From: Clytia hemisphaerica
Taxonomy: Eukaryota; Cnidaria; Hydrozoa; Leptothecata; Clytiidae
Length of the DNA: 64,000 bases
Assembly (NCBI GenBank): GCA_902728285.1
Contig: CACVBU010001038.1
Location: 1,077,180 to 1,141,179, forward strand
Reading direction: 5' to 3'
Of this stretch, positions 35,128-45,694 are shown in pieces. The first letter of the stretch is position 1. Every line of letters begins with the position of its first letter. Below the pieces are notes generated by a model. It was not told the origin of the DNA, ran no database searches, and saw nothing but the letters and a program-made list of their open reading frames with translations. Both the position numbers and the translations under genes were made by a program.

Positions 35128-35275
35128 CACGCTTTTTTATAAGAACAAACTATATAAGAACACAAGGCTTCGATGGCCAAAATGTTAAGAACATGTTAAG
35201 AACATTTTTAGGCTTACATTTGAAAAAGTTAAGAACATCCGAAGGGAAATTTTTGATGTTCTTATAAAAAATGTG
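35128..35275 (-). mobile_element. CACG/poly-T TIR element (AAGAAC type), short copy
   Basis: TA-CACGCTTTTTTATAAGAAC at the left and tgttcttataaaaaaTGTG-TA at the right. At 148 bp it lacks the middle of the 18657 and 61282 copies. gttaagaac repeats remain. Confidence 0.8.
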
Positions 35276-36659
35276 TAGGCTTTCTTGATGAATACATAAA
35301 CTTCAATTTTGAATTGTAATTTACAGTTGAAGTTATAGCAGAATATCAGTTACTAAAAACAAAACCATTTAAAAAGGGCAATTAAGTGAATCGTTAATTA
35401 CTTTCTTATTTATAGACAAAAAACTTTCGCATGAGGATGCTCATAATTAGGAGGTTAAACAACGTTTAATCCTGATTTTAATTCGGCACGTTTTTCAAGG
35501 GACCCTATATTTGGATGTTATTGTTTAAGTTATATTAGGCTTCTGGATAATTCCCCACTTGAAAGGTTTTGTTTTTGAATAAGAGTGATATCGTTTGCTT
35601 ACTCATCAATTTTAATTCGCAAGCTTTTTCACATTGAATTGACACGGATGTGGAGAATGATTGGTCAGAATAAGGAAAAGAAAAACTTTTGCTTACTCAG
35701 CACGTAATCGCGAATGTAATAGGATCCATTGACCTGAACCCTAAATATCAGAGGCCGGGTAACCTTAGGTTACCTTTCAACCAGGAAAACTTCGTCAAAA
35801 TTTCGTCCCCGGTGGGAAAACTTCCTACATTATCAACCCATTGGAAAATTGACTTTGTTTTCATCTCCATTTGGAATTCAATATAAAAAATTTCACTCCG
35901 AAAGCATCCAATGGATTTTTTGGGAGAATAGAATTTGTTTCCCCGCTGCTGGGATTCTGATATAAATTTTAATCCCCACTTTGGGAAAAAGTTCCATTGG
36001 GGTCGTTATGAGACAGGGGGTGTTTCGGTCAGTTGTTTATGTCCATATATTTTACCATCATTCATCCCTCCTCAGTATAGGAAATCGGAATGAAGGCTCT
36101 ACTATACGACTAGCGATAGTAAGGCGATATTTTTTACCTTTGCCACTGTGCTTTTAAAACGTTTGATAAAAATCAGTGCGACTTCTTAAATTTATTTTTG
36201 CAAATATTCATATAGAAAATTTATAAATCATTTAAATGGGATTCAAACATCGAGCTCCGGACGACAATGAGAAATCATAAAATTCTTTTTAAATGACAAC
36301 TTTTTTAATCATGAAGTTAAAGTGTTTCCTGAATTTTTAGTTATATAAGCGACCCCCGCTAAAGGAATCTTCGACCTTTCTCAAACAAGAATAAGTGAAG
36401 CCTCAAGAGTTGCGCCGCATTTAGAATAACGGAAATGTAGCCTTTTCTTTGCTTTTAAGCGACTTTTTTTTCAAAATCCTAGCGATGTGAAAACCACGTG
36501 GCTCACTCGTTTTGGATAGCCTGGAGTTTCGTAGCGATCCAAAACCATCGACCCCCAGCTCGTAAAATAGAAAATTTCGAATTTTTAAATCACTGGGAAT
36601 GGGGTTAAACCGTATACCCCATGTTGAGTAGGTCCATACTTTTGTTGCTGAATGGTGTA

Positions 36660-36830
36660 ACGCCCTAGAATTCCAGGCAATTTAAGAGGTTTAAACTCCT
36701 CTGGAATTCTGAGTTTTAGTAGGATTTAAAAGTTACACCCGTGGAATTTCAATTACTTTTAACAGATTTTTGTATATCCCTATGGAATTCCACGACATAT
36801 TTAAACCTTACCCCTTGGAAGATTTGTATG
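36660..36830. mobile_element. Decayed ggaattcc-array element
   Basis: tagaattccaggcaattt, ctctggaattc, gtggaatttc, tatggaattcc and ttacccc follow the pattern of 10145-10391. Ends unclear. Confidence 0.4.
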
Positions 36831-37837
36831 ATAAGGGTAGAGGGTTCCATTTTTTGGCCATATGTCATCCATAAAATATATTGCCCAAGGCAAACCGTTT
36901 CATCGAACATGTCATTTTTGAAATGTTGGATGAACTATTGGACCGGTTGCGCCAATGTAAAATTTTCAGAAAAAAAGAAAAAAAAACGTCTTGAATGAAG
37001 TTTGTTCCCCATCAAACATTTGATCCACCATTTGCAAGAGCCTGTTCTTAGATAAAATTGATAGTTTGTACACTTTGCACACGGAAACCTGGCGTTGAAA
37101 AAAAAAACGGTTTGTCGAATCCTATTTTTTATATATCAATAAATTCAGCAAAATGTTTTGACCGCCAGGCAGAGATGTGCTTATATCTACGCTCGTATTA
37201 TGATTATATAAGTTAGAAGTAATATCTTGTTGGAAAGATAATTTTGATTGGCATAGTAACCCGCCGATGAAATAAGTTCCACTGGGGCTATGAGACAGGG
37301 GTGTATAATGAAACAACAGATGCTAAGATAAAGTCTGCATAAAGAAAACCCGATCTAGGGGCCTTTTTCTTCTTTCCATTGTTTCTTACTTGAACTTAGT
37401 TTGTTTTGCTGACTTTTTTATCATGTGATTTTTTATATCAACAAAGGAAAAAGCTAACAAAAACACCAGAGTTTTTTTCCGGACTATGGATATGCAACGT
37501 ACGCAATATAGAATCTTTAGCATATTACTAAATAAGTACTCACGAAGTCAAGCTGGTCTCATTTTTTTATTAAGCTATTTGCTCAAGCTTAACATCTCAT
37601 TTTATTTTCAAATTTGCTTAAATACCGAAATGTCTAGATATAAAGCATGGCTGTGTGTGAAATTTGGTAGATTTAGAGATCAATGCTTACATTACTTGTG
37701 TTTACAGACTTTTCTTAGTGACCGGGTGTCGTCGAAGGGAGGAATTTGAGAGTGTTTCTTTGGTACACGTCGACTATAGTCTGATTCGCAGACCTCTGCA
37801 AAACCGCAGGTTGTATAAGGAGTACGAATCTGTTACT

Positions 37838-37917
37838 ACCCAGCTGGCACACAACGTCGTTTCAACGTTTTTCTAATATTCACAACGTCCATATAACGTT
37901 AGATGAACGTTGAAACA
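37838..37917 (+). mobile_element. Truncated AACGTT-rich element
   Basis: It begins acccagctggcacacaacgt and has repeated aacgtt. It stops where the duplicated segment at 37923 begins. The complete copy is at 63124-63223. Confidence 0.7.
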
Positions 37918-38011
37918 AAGCAGTCTACGTCAACTATTGTACGTCGTTCTTGCTCTCGTTGCAAATTATATTGAGACAGGGATTTATCAACTAAATTACT
38001 TGATCGAAGAA

Positions 38012-38626
38012 ATGAGCACTCTATCGCCGCCTCAGCGTTCTGGTCGAGTTTATGCTGCTCACACCATTTTACACAACTTCAATAAAGCTACCGATAAGTT
38101 CGTGTCAATAATTAAGAGATTGATTTTTAAAGATGACGATTTCTGTAAAGATATTGAAAAATTCAAAGAAAATCCTTCTCCTAATGGCATAACTTTGGCA
38201 ATTCAAAATTTCTTTCAAAAAGAAGGCGTTTTTCAAGAAGTTACAAGATCACTTCAAAATACACCAGAATATATATCATTGGATTACAGTCCCCATGATT
38301 TAGACGAATTGCTGTCAAGTGGATACTTGCAATTGAATCTTGCTAAACAACTAGAAGGTTTACATCATATCTCTCCGACAAGGACAGTTTCAGAGGTTAG
38401 TGTAGATTTAGGACAGACCTCCAATTACCCTTATCATCTATCAGAACGTCAAAATGCGATATTCTACAATACGCTTCGATCGTTTAGCTCACCCAATGAA
38501 AATCAAGATCATAAAGACTGGTGGTCAAGAAAAAGTTGTTGTTGTTCGGTTTCTCGTTTTGAAGTTGCCGCCAATGTCTGCTTCTTCTTCATTTTCATCC
38601 TCTTCGTTGCTTCATTCAACTATTGA
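38012..38626 (+). CDS. Unrecognised protein in duplicated segment, copy 1
   Basis: About 205 residues from the ATG at 38012 (starts MSTLSPPQRSG). The frame is open upstream to 37910, but the upstream part crosses the duplication border at 37923, so the inner ATG is preferred. The N-terminal and middle parts are ordinary, charged and probably helical. The last 20 residues are strongly hydrophobic (CFFFIFILFVASFNY), like a tail anchor, preceded by a CCC cluster. No domain recognised. Just downstream, in another frame (about 38631-38797), is a typical non-LTR reverse-transcriptase C-terminus (NVVVPLAKN .. LWNILP .. FKNKLK, stop). This ORF may belong to a chimeric retrocopy or to the retroelement itself. 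Confidence 0.45.
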   Translation: MSTLSPPQRSGRVYAAHTILHNFNKATDKFVSIIKRLIFKDDDFCKDIEKFKENPSPNGITLAIQNFFQKEGVFQEVTRSLQNTPEYISLDYSPHDLDELLSSGYLQLNLAKQLEGLHHISPTRTVSEVSVDLGQTSNYPYHLSERQNAIFYNTLRSFSSPNENQDHKDWWSRKSCCCSVSRFEVAANVCFFFIFILFVASFNY

Positions 38627-38639
38627 TCACATACGAGAG

Positions 38640-38797
38640 AGAATAATGTCGTAGTCCCTCTTGCCAAAAACATCTTTGTTAGTCAAACGTTCATTACCTC
38701 AACCAGACATCTGTGGAACATTCTACCCTTAGAGATGAAACAATATCAATCCCTTTTATCGTTTAAAAACAAACTCAAAACTCGCATTTACAATTAG
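38640..38797 (+). pseudogene. 3' end of a non-LTR reverse-transcriptase ORF, copy 1
   Basis: The translation has the classic tail of CR1/L2/RTE-like ORF2 proteins: a NVVVPLAKN segment, a ST.HLWNILP motif, then SLLSFKNKLKTRIYN and a stop. Nothing of the polymerase domain is present, as expected from 5' truncation or template switching. Confidence 0.65.
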
Positions 38798-39235
38798 AAA
38801 TTTATCATTTATTATCTAAATCAGTTACTTTGTTTGTTGTTCCAAGGATTCAATCCTCAGAGCAATGGATGAGATGTCTTTTTTAACTTTTTTAACTGAA
38901 ATTTTTTTACCTCAAAGTACTTCGTAAAGGTAACAATCAATCTTTAGTCAAATGTTTGAATTTGTTTTATAAATTTCATTTCAAAAATCCAATTATTTAT
39001 TTCTGAATTTCATTTTTATTGTTCCGAAAAGTTATTTTTATTTTTTGATTGTTTGATTAAAATTCATCAATTTAGACTATACTCTTAATTGTGATTAATG
39101 TAGGAAGAGTCGAATAAGTAGGGATGGGAAACTCCAGAAAAAATATCATAAAATTAACTCCCTACAAGAAAGCACAGAAGAGTAACAAGGACAAAACTAA
39201 TTCAGTATTCAAAATCCTTTTTTGTTCTTTGTAAT

Positions 39236-39325
39236 GCTTTGAAGCTGAAGTGCTCTATCCAATGAGCTACACTTGATAGAAAGTGGCAGGAATCGAACCT
39301 GCTACCTCCTCAGCTAAAAGCTAGG
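39236..39325 (-). other. tRNA-like sequence in permuted order (3' half, then 5' half)
   Basis: Read on the minus strand, a 3' half comes first: anticodon-arm strand gctgagg, a five-base variable loop, T arm gcaggttcgattcctgc and acceptor strand cacttt. Next, after about 2 bases, comes a 5' half: acceptor strand caagtg, tagctcattggatagagca (D arm with A box), and anticodon-arm strand cttcagc. The two anticodon-arm strands pair over 8 bp, and the sequence beyond them pairs a further 5 bp (aaagc with gcttt) after a small internal loop. This is the layout of circularly permuted tRNA genes. It may instead be a fused tRNA pseudogene or SINE piece. Confidence 0.5.
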
Positions 39326-39674
39326 AAAAAACTATTGACTTTTTATGATCTTGATTAACTATAAAATTTGAATAAACAACAATTCATTCCTATTAATTTG
39401 AATTTGACTGTGATGAATTTTAATTTTTTCGATTTAATTTAAAAATTTTGGAATCATATTTCTTTTCAGTAATATAGTTTAGCAGCATGATATTATCTCT
39501 TTCCAATCTTCTTTTTTATAAAGTTATAAGGGTATAGCCGGTGTTTCGTACGGTTTAAAAAAGTAAGCCGGTCTTCAAACTCCATAGGCGTAACTTTTAC
39601 ACTGTTTGAGCAATTGCCCGGCAAACTTAGACATATTGATAACCCATAGGTAGGGGATCATTTTGATACAAAAG

Positions 39675-40091
39675 TTATTTCAAAATTTTAAGTTTTTTTT
39701 TCAGAAAAATTTCAGATTTTCTTGGGACGGATTGGTGACCGCGGGACCCAGATATAGCCTTCTTAACCAAGTCATGCAAAGAGCTAGCATCTAACTTTGA
39801 GCTGTAGTAGTTATCATAGTGATATTGTGCATGCATACTTGACATATGCCTTGTCAGCCCACCTTTGGATTTTGTGACCTTCTCGCAAAACTGACACACA
39901 AATTCTGGTGGTTTTTCATTCTCTACGACTTCACTCGTTGAGATCTCATCCACCATGCCCTCAACAACCTCACTAGATGCTAAAGCTTCGTCTACTACCT
40001 CAAAAAATATGGAAATATCTTCTTCGAGATCCAAAACATCAAATTCAAAGTCAGTTTCGACTATCTCAGCAGTTTCAAAGTGTTCAGCCAT
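39675..40091 (-). CDS. Single C2H2 zinc-finger protein, possibly partial
   Basis: 138 residues. The first 60 are very acidic (Glu/Asp/Val-rich), which would suit an activation or interaction segment. One classical C2H2 finger follows at about 67-88 (CQFCEKVTKSKGGLTRHMSS, then Met-His) with C-X2-C-X12-H-X4-H spacing. The KSKGGLTRH version is, from memory, common in multicopy finger proteins of invertebrates, some linked to mobile elements. The C-terminal tail is basic. The ORF lies between the two copies of the 906 bp segment, its start 183 bp from copy 2, in the opposite direction. DNA binding by one finger is inference. Confidence 0.55.
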   Translation of the reverse strand: MAEHFETAEIVETDFEFDVLDLEEDISIFFEVVDEALASSEVVEGMVDEISTSEVVENEKPPEFVCQFCEKVTKSKGGLTRHMSSMHAQYHYDNYYSSKLDASSLHDLVKKAISGSRGHQSVPRKSEIFLKKKLKILK

Positions 40092-40362
40092 CTTGTTTGA
40101 TTTATCTCCAAGGATAGAATGAAGTTTGTTTTTATTCTCTGCTCAGTCCTGAAGTAGCAAACTCGTTTCCCGCCGAAATCTGCACATACGAAACGATCAC
40201 GTGACCAAAATAAAAAAAATCTCAACCTCGGAGCTGGGACTTCCCGACCATGTATAGTATTCAATTGACATTGGTCTACGTCAACTATTGTACGTCGTTC
40301 TTGCTCTCGTTGCAAATTATATTGAGACAGGGATTTATCAACTAAATTACTTGATCGAAGAA

Positions 40363-40977
40363 ATGAGCACTCTATCGCCGCCTCAGCGTTCTGGTCGAGT
40401 TTATGCTGCTCACACCATTTTACACAACTTCAATAAAGCTACCGATAAGTTCGTGTCAATAATTAAGAGATTGATTTTTAAAGATGACGATTTCTGTAAA
40501 GATATTGAAAAATTCAAAGAAAATCCTTCTTCTAATGGCATAACTTTGGCAATTCAAAATTTCTTTCAAAAAGAAGGCGTTTTTCAAGAAGTTACAAGAT
40601 CACTTCAAAATACACCAGAATATATATCATTGGATTACAGTCCCCATGATTTAGACGAATTGCTGTCAAGTGGATACTTGCAATTGAATCTTGCTAAACA
40701 ACTAGAAGGTTTACATCATATCTCTCCGACAAGGACAGTTTCAGAGGTTAGTGTAGATTTAGGACAGACCTCCAATTACCCTTATCATCTATCAGAACGT
40801 CAAAATGCGATATTCTACAATACGCTTCGATCGTTTAGCTCACCCAATGAAAATCAAGATCATAAAGACTGGTGGTCAAGAAAAAGTTGTTGTTGTTCGG
40901 TTTCTCGTTTTGAAGTTGCCGCCAATGTCTGCTTCTTCTTCATTTTCATCCTCTTCGTTGCTTCATTCAACTATTGA
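40363..40977 (+). CDS. Unrecognised protein in duplicated segment, copy 2
   Basis: Same ORF as 38012-38626, with one residue change seen (Pro to Ser in the ENPS-NG stretch). Both copies stay open over the full length, so either the copying is recent or the ORF is under constraint. The same hydrophobic C-terminal tail is present, and the same reverse-transcriptase tail follows at 40991-41148. Confidence 0.45.
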   Translation: MSTLSPPQRSGRVYAAHTILHNFNKATDKFVSIIKRLIFKDDDFCKDIEKFKENPSSNGITLAIQNFFQKEGVFQEVTRSLQNTPEYISLDYSPHDLDELLSSGYLQLNLAKQLEGLHHISPTRTVSEVSVDLGQTSNYPYHLSERQNAIFYNTLRSFSSPNENQDHKDWWSRKSCCCSVSRFEVAANVCFFFIFILFVASFNY

Positions 40978-40990
40978 TCACATACGAGAG

Positions 40991-41148
40991 AGAATAATGT
41001 CGTAGTCCCTCTTGCCAAAAACATCTTTGTTAGTCAAACGTTCATTACCTCAACCAGACATCTGTGGAACATTCTACCCTTAGAGATGAAACAATATCAA
41101 TCCCTTTTATCGTTTAAAAACAAACTCAAAACTCGTATTTACAATTAG
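40991..41148 (+). pseudogene. 3' end of a non-LTR reverse-transcriptase ORF, copy 2
   Basis: Identical in frame and stop to copy 1. Past the duplication, gttatacaagtggcccccgg may belong to the 3' region of the same retroelement type. Confidence 0.6.
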
Positions 41149-41300
41149 AAATTTATCATTTATTATCTAAATCAGTTACCGTTCCAGTTGTTGTTCTGTT
41201 ATGTTATACAAGTGGCCCCCGGGGAGACAATGGCTCAACTGCCTAAATGCTAAGTCATCATTTCATGGCCAGCCACTTAAAATATTGGTCATTGTTATTA

Positions 41301-41474
41301 CAGTTGACTCTCTCTAATTCGATCTTCAAGGGGAATTGGATTTTCATCGAATAAGAGAGCTTATCGAATAATAGAGCGTCGCTTATGAGAGTTTCTTGTT
41401 GACGGGGATTTTAAATTTCATCGAATAAGTGAACCTATCGAATAGTAGAACGTCGAATTAGAGAGCGTCAGATG
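41301..41474. mobile_element. pogo/mariner-like MITE (CAGTTGACTCTCTC ends)
   Basis: TA at 41299-41300 and 41475-41476. The ends are cagttgactctctctaattcg and the complement cgaattagagagcgtcagatg. The interior repeats atcgaata. 174 bp. Confidence 0.75.
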
Positions 41475-41500
41475 TATTTACAAATCGGCCAAGAAAAGTA

Positions 41501-41661
41501 CAATAGATTCTCCATAACTCGAGCCCGTACGGGGAACACAAAATTGTTCGAGCTAGGGAGATAAGTTTATAAGGCATTGTTAACTGAGTAGCAAGAAAAC
41601 TTGTCCGCAATAATAAGGAGACATTCGATTTATAGAGGATCGAGTTAAAGAGACTCTACTG
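41501..41661. mobile_element. pogo/mariner-like MITE (CAATAGATTCTCC ends)
   Basis: It begins TA-CAATAGATTCTCCATAACTC and ends gttaaagagactctactg. ctcga motifs occur inside. A reversed copy is at 63632-63809 (same cgtacggggaacacaaa block). It lies 26 bp from the preceding MITE. Confidence 0.7.
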
Positions 41662-41995
41662 CAGTGTTTTCAGTCCTGGATCGTGAGGGTTTGAAGAGTT
41701 GCTTCTTTAATTTGATTTGTTCCCAGCGATTCGTTATACTTTAATCTTCAAAATGAAACTTTTCTTATTGCTACATGGAGCTGTAAATAAAGGAAGGGTA
41801 GCGGACAGTGAAAAATACATCATTTCAATATTGTGTAAAATTTATTCAAAATATTATCATATATATTATAATATCAAATATATTATATATCAAATATATT
41901 CATCATCTAATCATTTCATATAATATTTTCATAACATTTTAATATTTCAATAAACTAACAGTTTTTTCACAGGAGATATATGTTTCAGATAATTT

Positions 41996-44070
41996 CTACT
42001 TAGGCATTGGGTGACCGGTACGCTTTGTTTCGATGCCATCATGTCGAACAACAAGCGAACCATCTACATCTTCAACCGAATATTCCCAATTTTTAAAACC
42101 TTCATCTTGCAACCTAACGCCCGTTGCGTCTTCAACAATCTTGGCGGGGCTATAACAAGGGGCGTCAGGTCCATACATAGCAAGGGCGCGATTATACATT
42201 TGTTGTACATGGCTCATCAATTCGATTGGAACATTATATTGACGCGCGATATCGTGCATAAGTTGATTATCCTTACAGAAAAGATCTAACGTAAAGGCGG
42301 TGCCGTAATCTCCTTGCGCGATCATAGGCACCGCTGTTTCCCACGCGAAACTGTTCCCAGCGGTCGCGCGAATGATATCGTAAGTGTGCTTCACGTCCAT
42401 ACCAGCCTTCTTGCAAACAACCAATGCCTCACCAGCTGCTATGGTAACCATAGCACAAAGCATGTTGGATATCACTTTCGGAATGAGCGCGCTTCCGGCA
42501 CCACCGGTATACAAAACTGTTTGATAAGACGCGTTCTGTAAGTCATAAGTGTGATCAAAAGCGTCCTTATTTCCGGCTACTAATACGGTCATCTGGCCTT
42601 TCCGTAATGCTTCTAAACCACCGGTAATGGGAGATTCCAGTAAGTAGCATTGTTTTTCTTCTAAAACTTTTGTTTGTTCTTCCGTTTGCTTGAAATCCGT
42701 GGTTGAGTGATCGATCCAAATTTTCCCTAGAATAGAGATGAGAATTAATACATGTTTCCTATAAGAACAAACTATATGAGAACATTAGGCTTTTATGGCC
42801 AAATTAAAGAAAAATTTAAAACCCAATTTTTTAAAAAATTGCACAAAAATGGTAAGAAAATTGAGAGAATGGCTTTAAGCTCAAAATATTCAGAAAATCA
42901 GTTTCATAGTATATTTAAACCATTGATATTTTAACAATCGACGAGAATATTTTGCTATGAGAAAAACTCGATCATAAAAGTGCATGTATATGAATACTTC
43001 GGGAATCAATCAGGCTTTCTTAATATTTTTTTATTCGTAGATGCAGTTTTCTAACCTGCAATAGTTTCCAAAAATAATTTTATCCTATGAATCTTTCACT
43101 GGGCGAAATGAGAGATTTCCAATCCTGGAAATATCTTGAAAATATGATATTTCCATACACTTTTGTAAATATGGAAATATGACTTTTCTATATTTCCAAA
43201 GTTGTGGAAATACCATATTTCATGATATTTCCAATTCTGAAATTCATTGAAACATCATATGTTCAAGATATTTCCAATCTTTGGAAATATCTTATTTCCA
43301 AAAGTTGGAAATGTTTTTAAAATATGATTTGGAAATATCATGAAATATGGTATTTCCACAATTTTGGAAATATAGAAAAGTCATATTTTCAAGATATTTC
43401 CAGATCTGGAATAAAGAATATCTTTCATTTCAAATCTCTTATTTCGCCCAGTGTTTGATATTGTATTTAAATGTAGTCCTTTTAACAGTATAGACTACTC
43501 AGGTTTTCCTCCTATTTTTGGAAAGGCAGTCTTATAACCCGATAAATGTTAACGCTCTCTTATTTTCAAGGGATTCGTTTCGAATTAGAGAATAATTCCA
43601 ACTATTGAAAGTGTTTTTTTTTTTCAAATTTATTTTTTATTTGGTAGAAACTCCAGTGTCAAAATAATGAAAATCATGAAATTTTCTATCCTTAAAGTAC
43701 ATCGAGAATTACTCGCATGCTTACCTGGAGACATTCCGGCTAACATGCCATCCGGTCCTTCAAAAGCTTGTTTGATATGTACCGGCTTAGGTAGTGCGGA
43801 AACGATGACGTCACAATCTTCTACAACCTCTCTCGCAGTCTTCCCAACTTTGCACGGATAGCCTTCGCATTTTTTTGCTTCGATATCTATAATGCTCGTC
43901 AACTTGTAGTTGTTTCTCAATAAATTATTTGCCACCGCCGTACCAACATTTCCCATTCCGATAATACCGATTTTCTTCTCTTTAACCGAAACGGAATCAT
44001 TGATTAATGTTCGGATAGCATAAGCTGGCCGACTGATCTTCCGTGTGATCGACTTTGTGAAGATATTCAT
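41996..44070 (-). CDS. HIBADH: 3-hydroxyisobutyrate dehydrogenase, two exons
   Basis: Exon 1 is 43725-44070 and exon 2 is 41996-42726. The intron has GT-AG borders and phase 1 fits. The product is 358 residues, near the family's usual 330-340 plus a presequence. The start at 44070 gives a basic, acid-free N-terminus (residues 1-22) like a mitochondrial targeting peptide. The NAD-binding Rossmann loop GMGNVG is at 38-43, VIVSALPKP follows, and the substrate-side DHSTTD is at 121-126. PITGG at 148-152 and the catalytic lysine K199 in GAGSALIPKVISN are present; the residue where the family usually has a first Asn is Ser. The family oxidises 3-hydroxyisobutyrate with NAD+ in valine breakdown in mitochondria. 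A C-terminal extension of about 35 residues follows the helical domain. Confidence 0.87.
42749..42880 (-). mobile_element. Truncated CACG/poly-T group element in the HIBADH intron
   Basis: catgtttcctataagaacaaactatatgagaac and aggcttttatggccaaa place it in the AAGAAC group. The interior is degraded and the right end is missing. Confidence 0.5.
43098..43453. mobile_element. TIR element with GGAAATATC array, in the HIBADH intron
   Basis: The ends are cactgggcgaaatgagagat and the complement, with one mismatch in about 22. The interior is almost entirely ggaaatat, gatatttcc and tgaaatatgg units in both directions, more than twelve in all. Non-coding. Confidence 0.8.
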
Positions 44071-44142
44071 TTTTTGACGATTTTCTCTGTTCAAAAAAAT
44101 TAAATTTATTTTTCCAAGCTGTTCGATTTTAATCTGCAGCAA

Positions 44143-44650
44143 GATAGTTTAAGTATTAACTCTCTTCACAAGAAGGTATGTTCTACCAAAACATCACTCT
44201 GTGCAAAATAAGTCAATTTATAGCGAAATCTGTTTATTTTGGAAATATAATGCGGTTTGTTGTGCGTCGAGTGTTTTCTTACTGTATTTTTTACAAAGGA
44301 GTCTCTAGTCGCTACAGTTTACGAGTAAAGCTCATTTCACATGTTTCAGATATCAGCATGAATTTACTCAGGGATTAATTCCACGTCATCTTTTCGACAT
44401 TTTCACGCCAAAAGCTACACTACTTTATAATCAAAGTAAAATCTAAGCGATAAAGCTAAAAGCAGTTAAAGTAAAATGACTTTATTGATCTGGATTTTAA
44501 AAAAAATTCCGAATTGTAAAATGGGCTGTCATTTTGCAACCGCAAACGAGGGCTACCCGAAGGCTCCCTAGTTGCCCATATTTATTTATTTTTAAATTTG
44601 TGCAATTCGTGATACTTTGTCTGCTTTTCATTGTCCTTTGTGTTCTCATT
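44143..44650. other. Region upstream of HIBADH
   Basis: Probable promoter side of the minus-strand dehydrogenase gene. No clear TATA box or repeat end was identified. A 66-codon plus-strand ORF has no recognisable domain. Confidence 0.3.
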
Positions 44651-44652
44651 TA

Positions 44653-44955
44653 CTCTTAGGTGCCAAATAAACGGTCCCCCCCGCTTGTTAATTTTTCGAT
44701 TTTTTTCCAACCCCCCCGGACTTTATTAGGACCCCCCCGTTTATTAATTATTGAAAAAATTCTAGCTTCAAAAAGGAAAATTCCTTGTTTTACTCTAAAA
44801 AGCCTAAATTTAGTCTATTTTGACCCTTTTTAGGGTTTTTAAAGGTCCATTTTCCAACCCCCCCGGTAATTAGGTCCCCCCCGTTTATTTAATTTCAAAA
44901 TTTTTTCCAACCCCCCCATTTATTCGAACCCCCCCGTTTATTTGGCACCTAAGAG
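44653..44955. mobile_element. TA-flanked element with CCCCCCGTTTATTA array
   Basis: TA lies at both borders. The TIR ctcttaggtgccaaataaac is perfect over 22 bp. The interior repeats ccccccgtttatta or near forms six or more times, all in one direction. It is the most complete member of the family with fragments at 1905, 21412 and 34866. Confidence 0.8.
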
Positions 44956-45418
44956 TAAACATCTTCAAAATTTTATTTAAATTCATGAAAATGTTGCTCG
45001 ATATTTTTGGCCTCTAAAATAACAAACCCAGAACCCTGTGCACTGTAGCCGAGCTCTATTTTATGCGACGGGCCATTCAATCTTCTTTTTCCAATCCTCT
45101 GATTGTGTCTCTATTCGAGCGAAATTTTAGTAGTTGGATAATGTTGAAATTTGACAATGTATTGGCTTGACATTCATAGACCATTTTCGGTTCCATTCAG
45201 GATTACGAACTACTGTAGCTGAGAAGATGTATTATAAGCCTCGTTTGACCTAGTTGAACTTCGAATATATAAAAAGGGACTCTGGTGTCATGTTTTTTTC
45301 TGCTGATGGACATTTACCATATCATTCGTAAATAAAAGTGTCAACACCTCGTCAACGCACATCGTGGAGGTGATAATCATCACTTGTAGTCTTTGAGTAG
45401 AAATCCTTTTCGCACAAA

Positions 45419-45605
45419 AACTATATAAAGATACTATTAAATGGTTATAACCGATTTCCTTACCTAACTCGAGATATTTCATGCGCAATTTCCACTTTTC
45501 GCCACATTTTGATCGATGATTGACCATAAATTGCATCTTCTGCGTGAATTATCTTGAGTTAGGTAATGAAATCGGTTATACCCGTTTAAAAGTCTTCTAT
45601 ATAGT
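45419..45605. mobile_element. Palindromic MITE (CTATATA.AGA ends)
   Basis: The left arm has ggttataaccgatttcctta and the right arm the complement taatgaaatcggttataccc. The terminal ctatata/tatatag also pair. 187 bp with a loop of about 70 bp. Confidence 0.65.
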
Positions 45606-45694
45606 CTTTTTGAGAGCTTCGAATGGTATACATTATATTGTCTGATAATGAGTTTGAAATTTTCCAAAAATTTGGCCCTAAGGGTTTTGCCTTG

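Larger units (their letters stand above)
37923..38828 (+). repeat. 906 bp duplicated segment, copy 1
   Basis: It starts gtctacgtcaactattgtac and ends atctaaatcagttac. It is aligned without gaps to 40274-41179, with offset 2351 throughout. By eye only two substitutions were noticed. It contains one complete ORF and, downstream, the last about 50 codons of a non-LTR reverse-transcriptase ORF with its stop. Confidence 0.9.
40274..41179 (+). repeat. 906 bp duplicated segment, copy 2
   Basis: Counterpart of 37923-38828. The flanks on both sides differ completely from copy 1, so only this block was copied. Confidence 0.9.
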
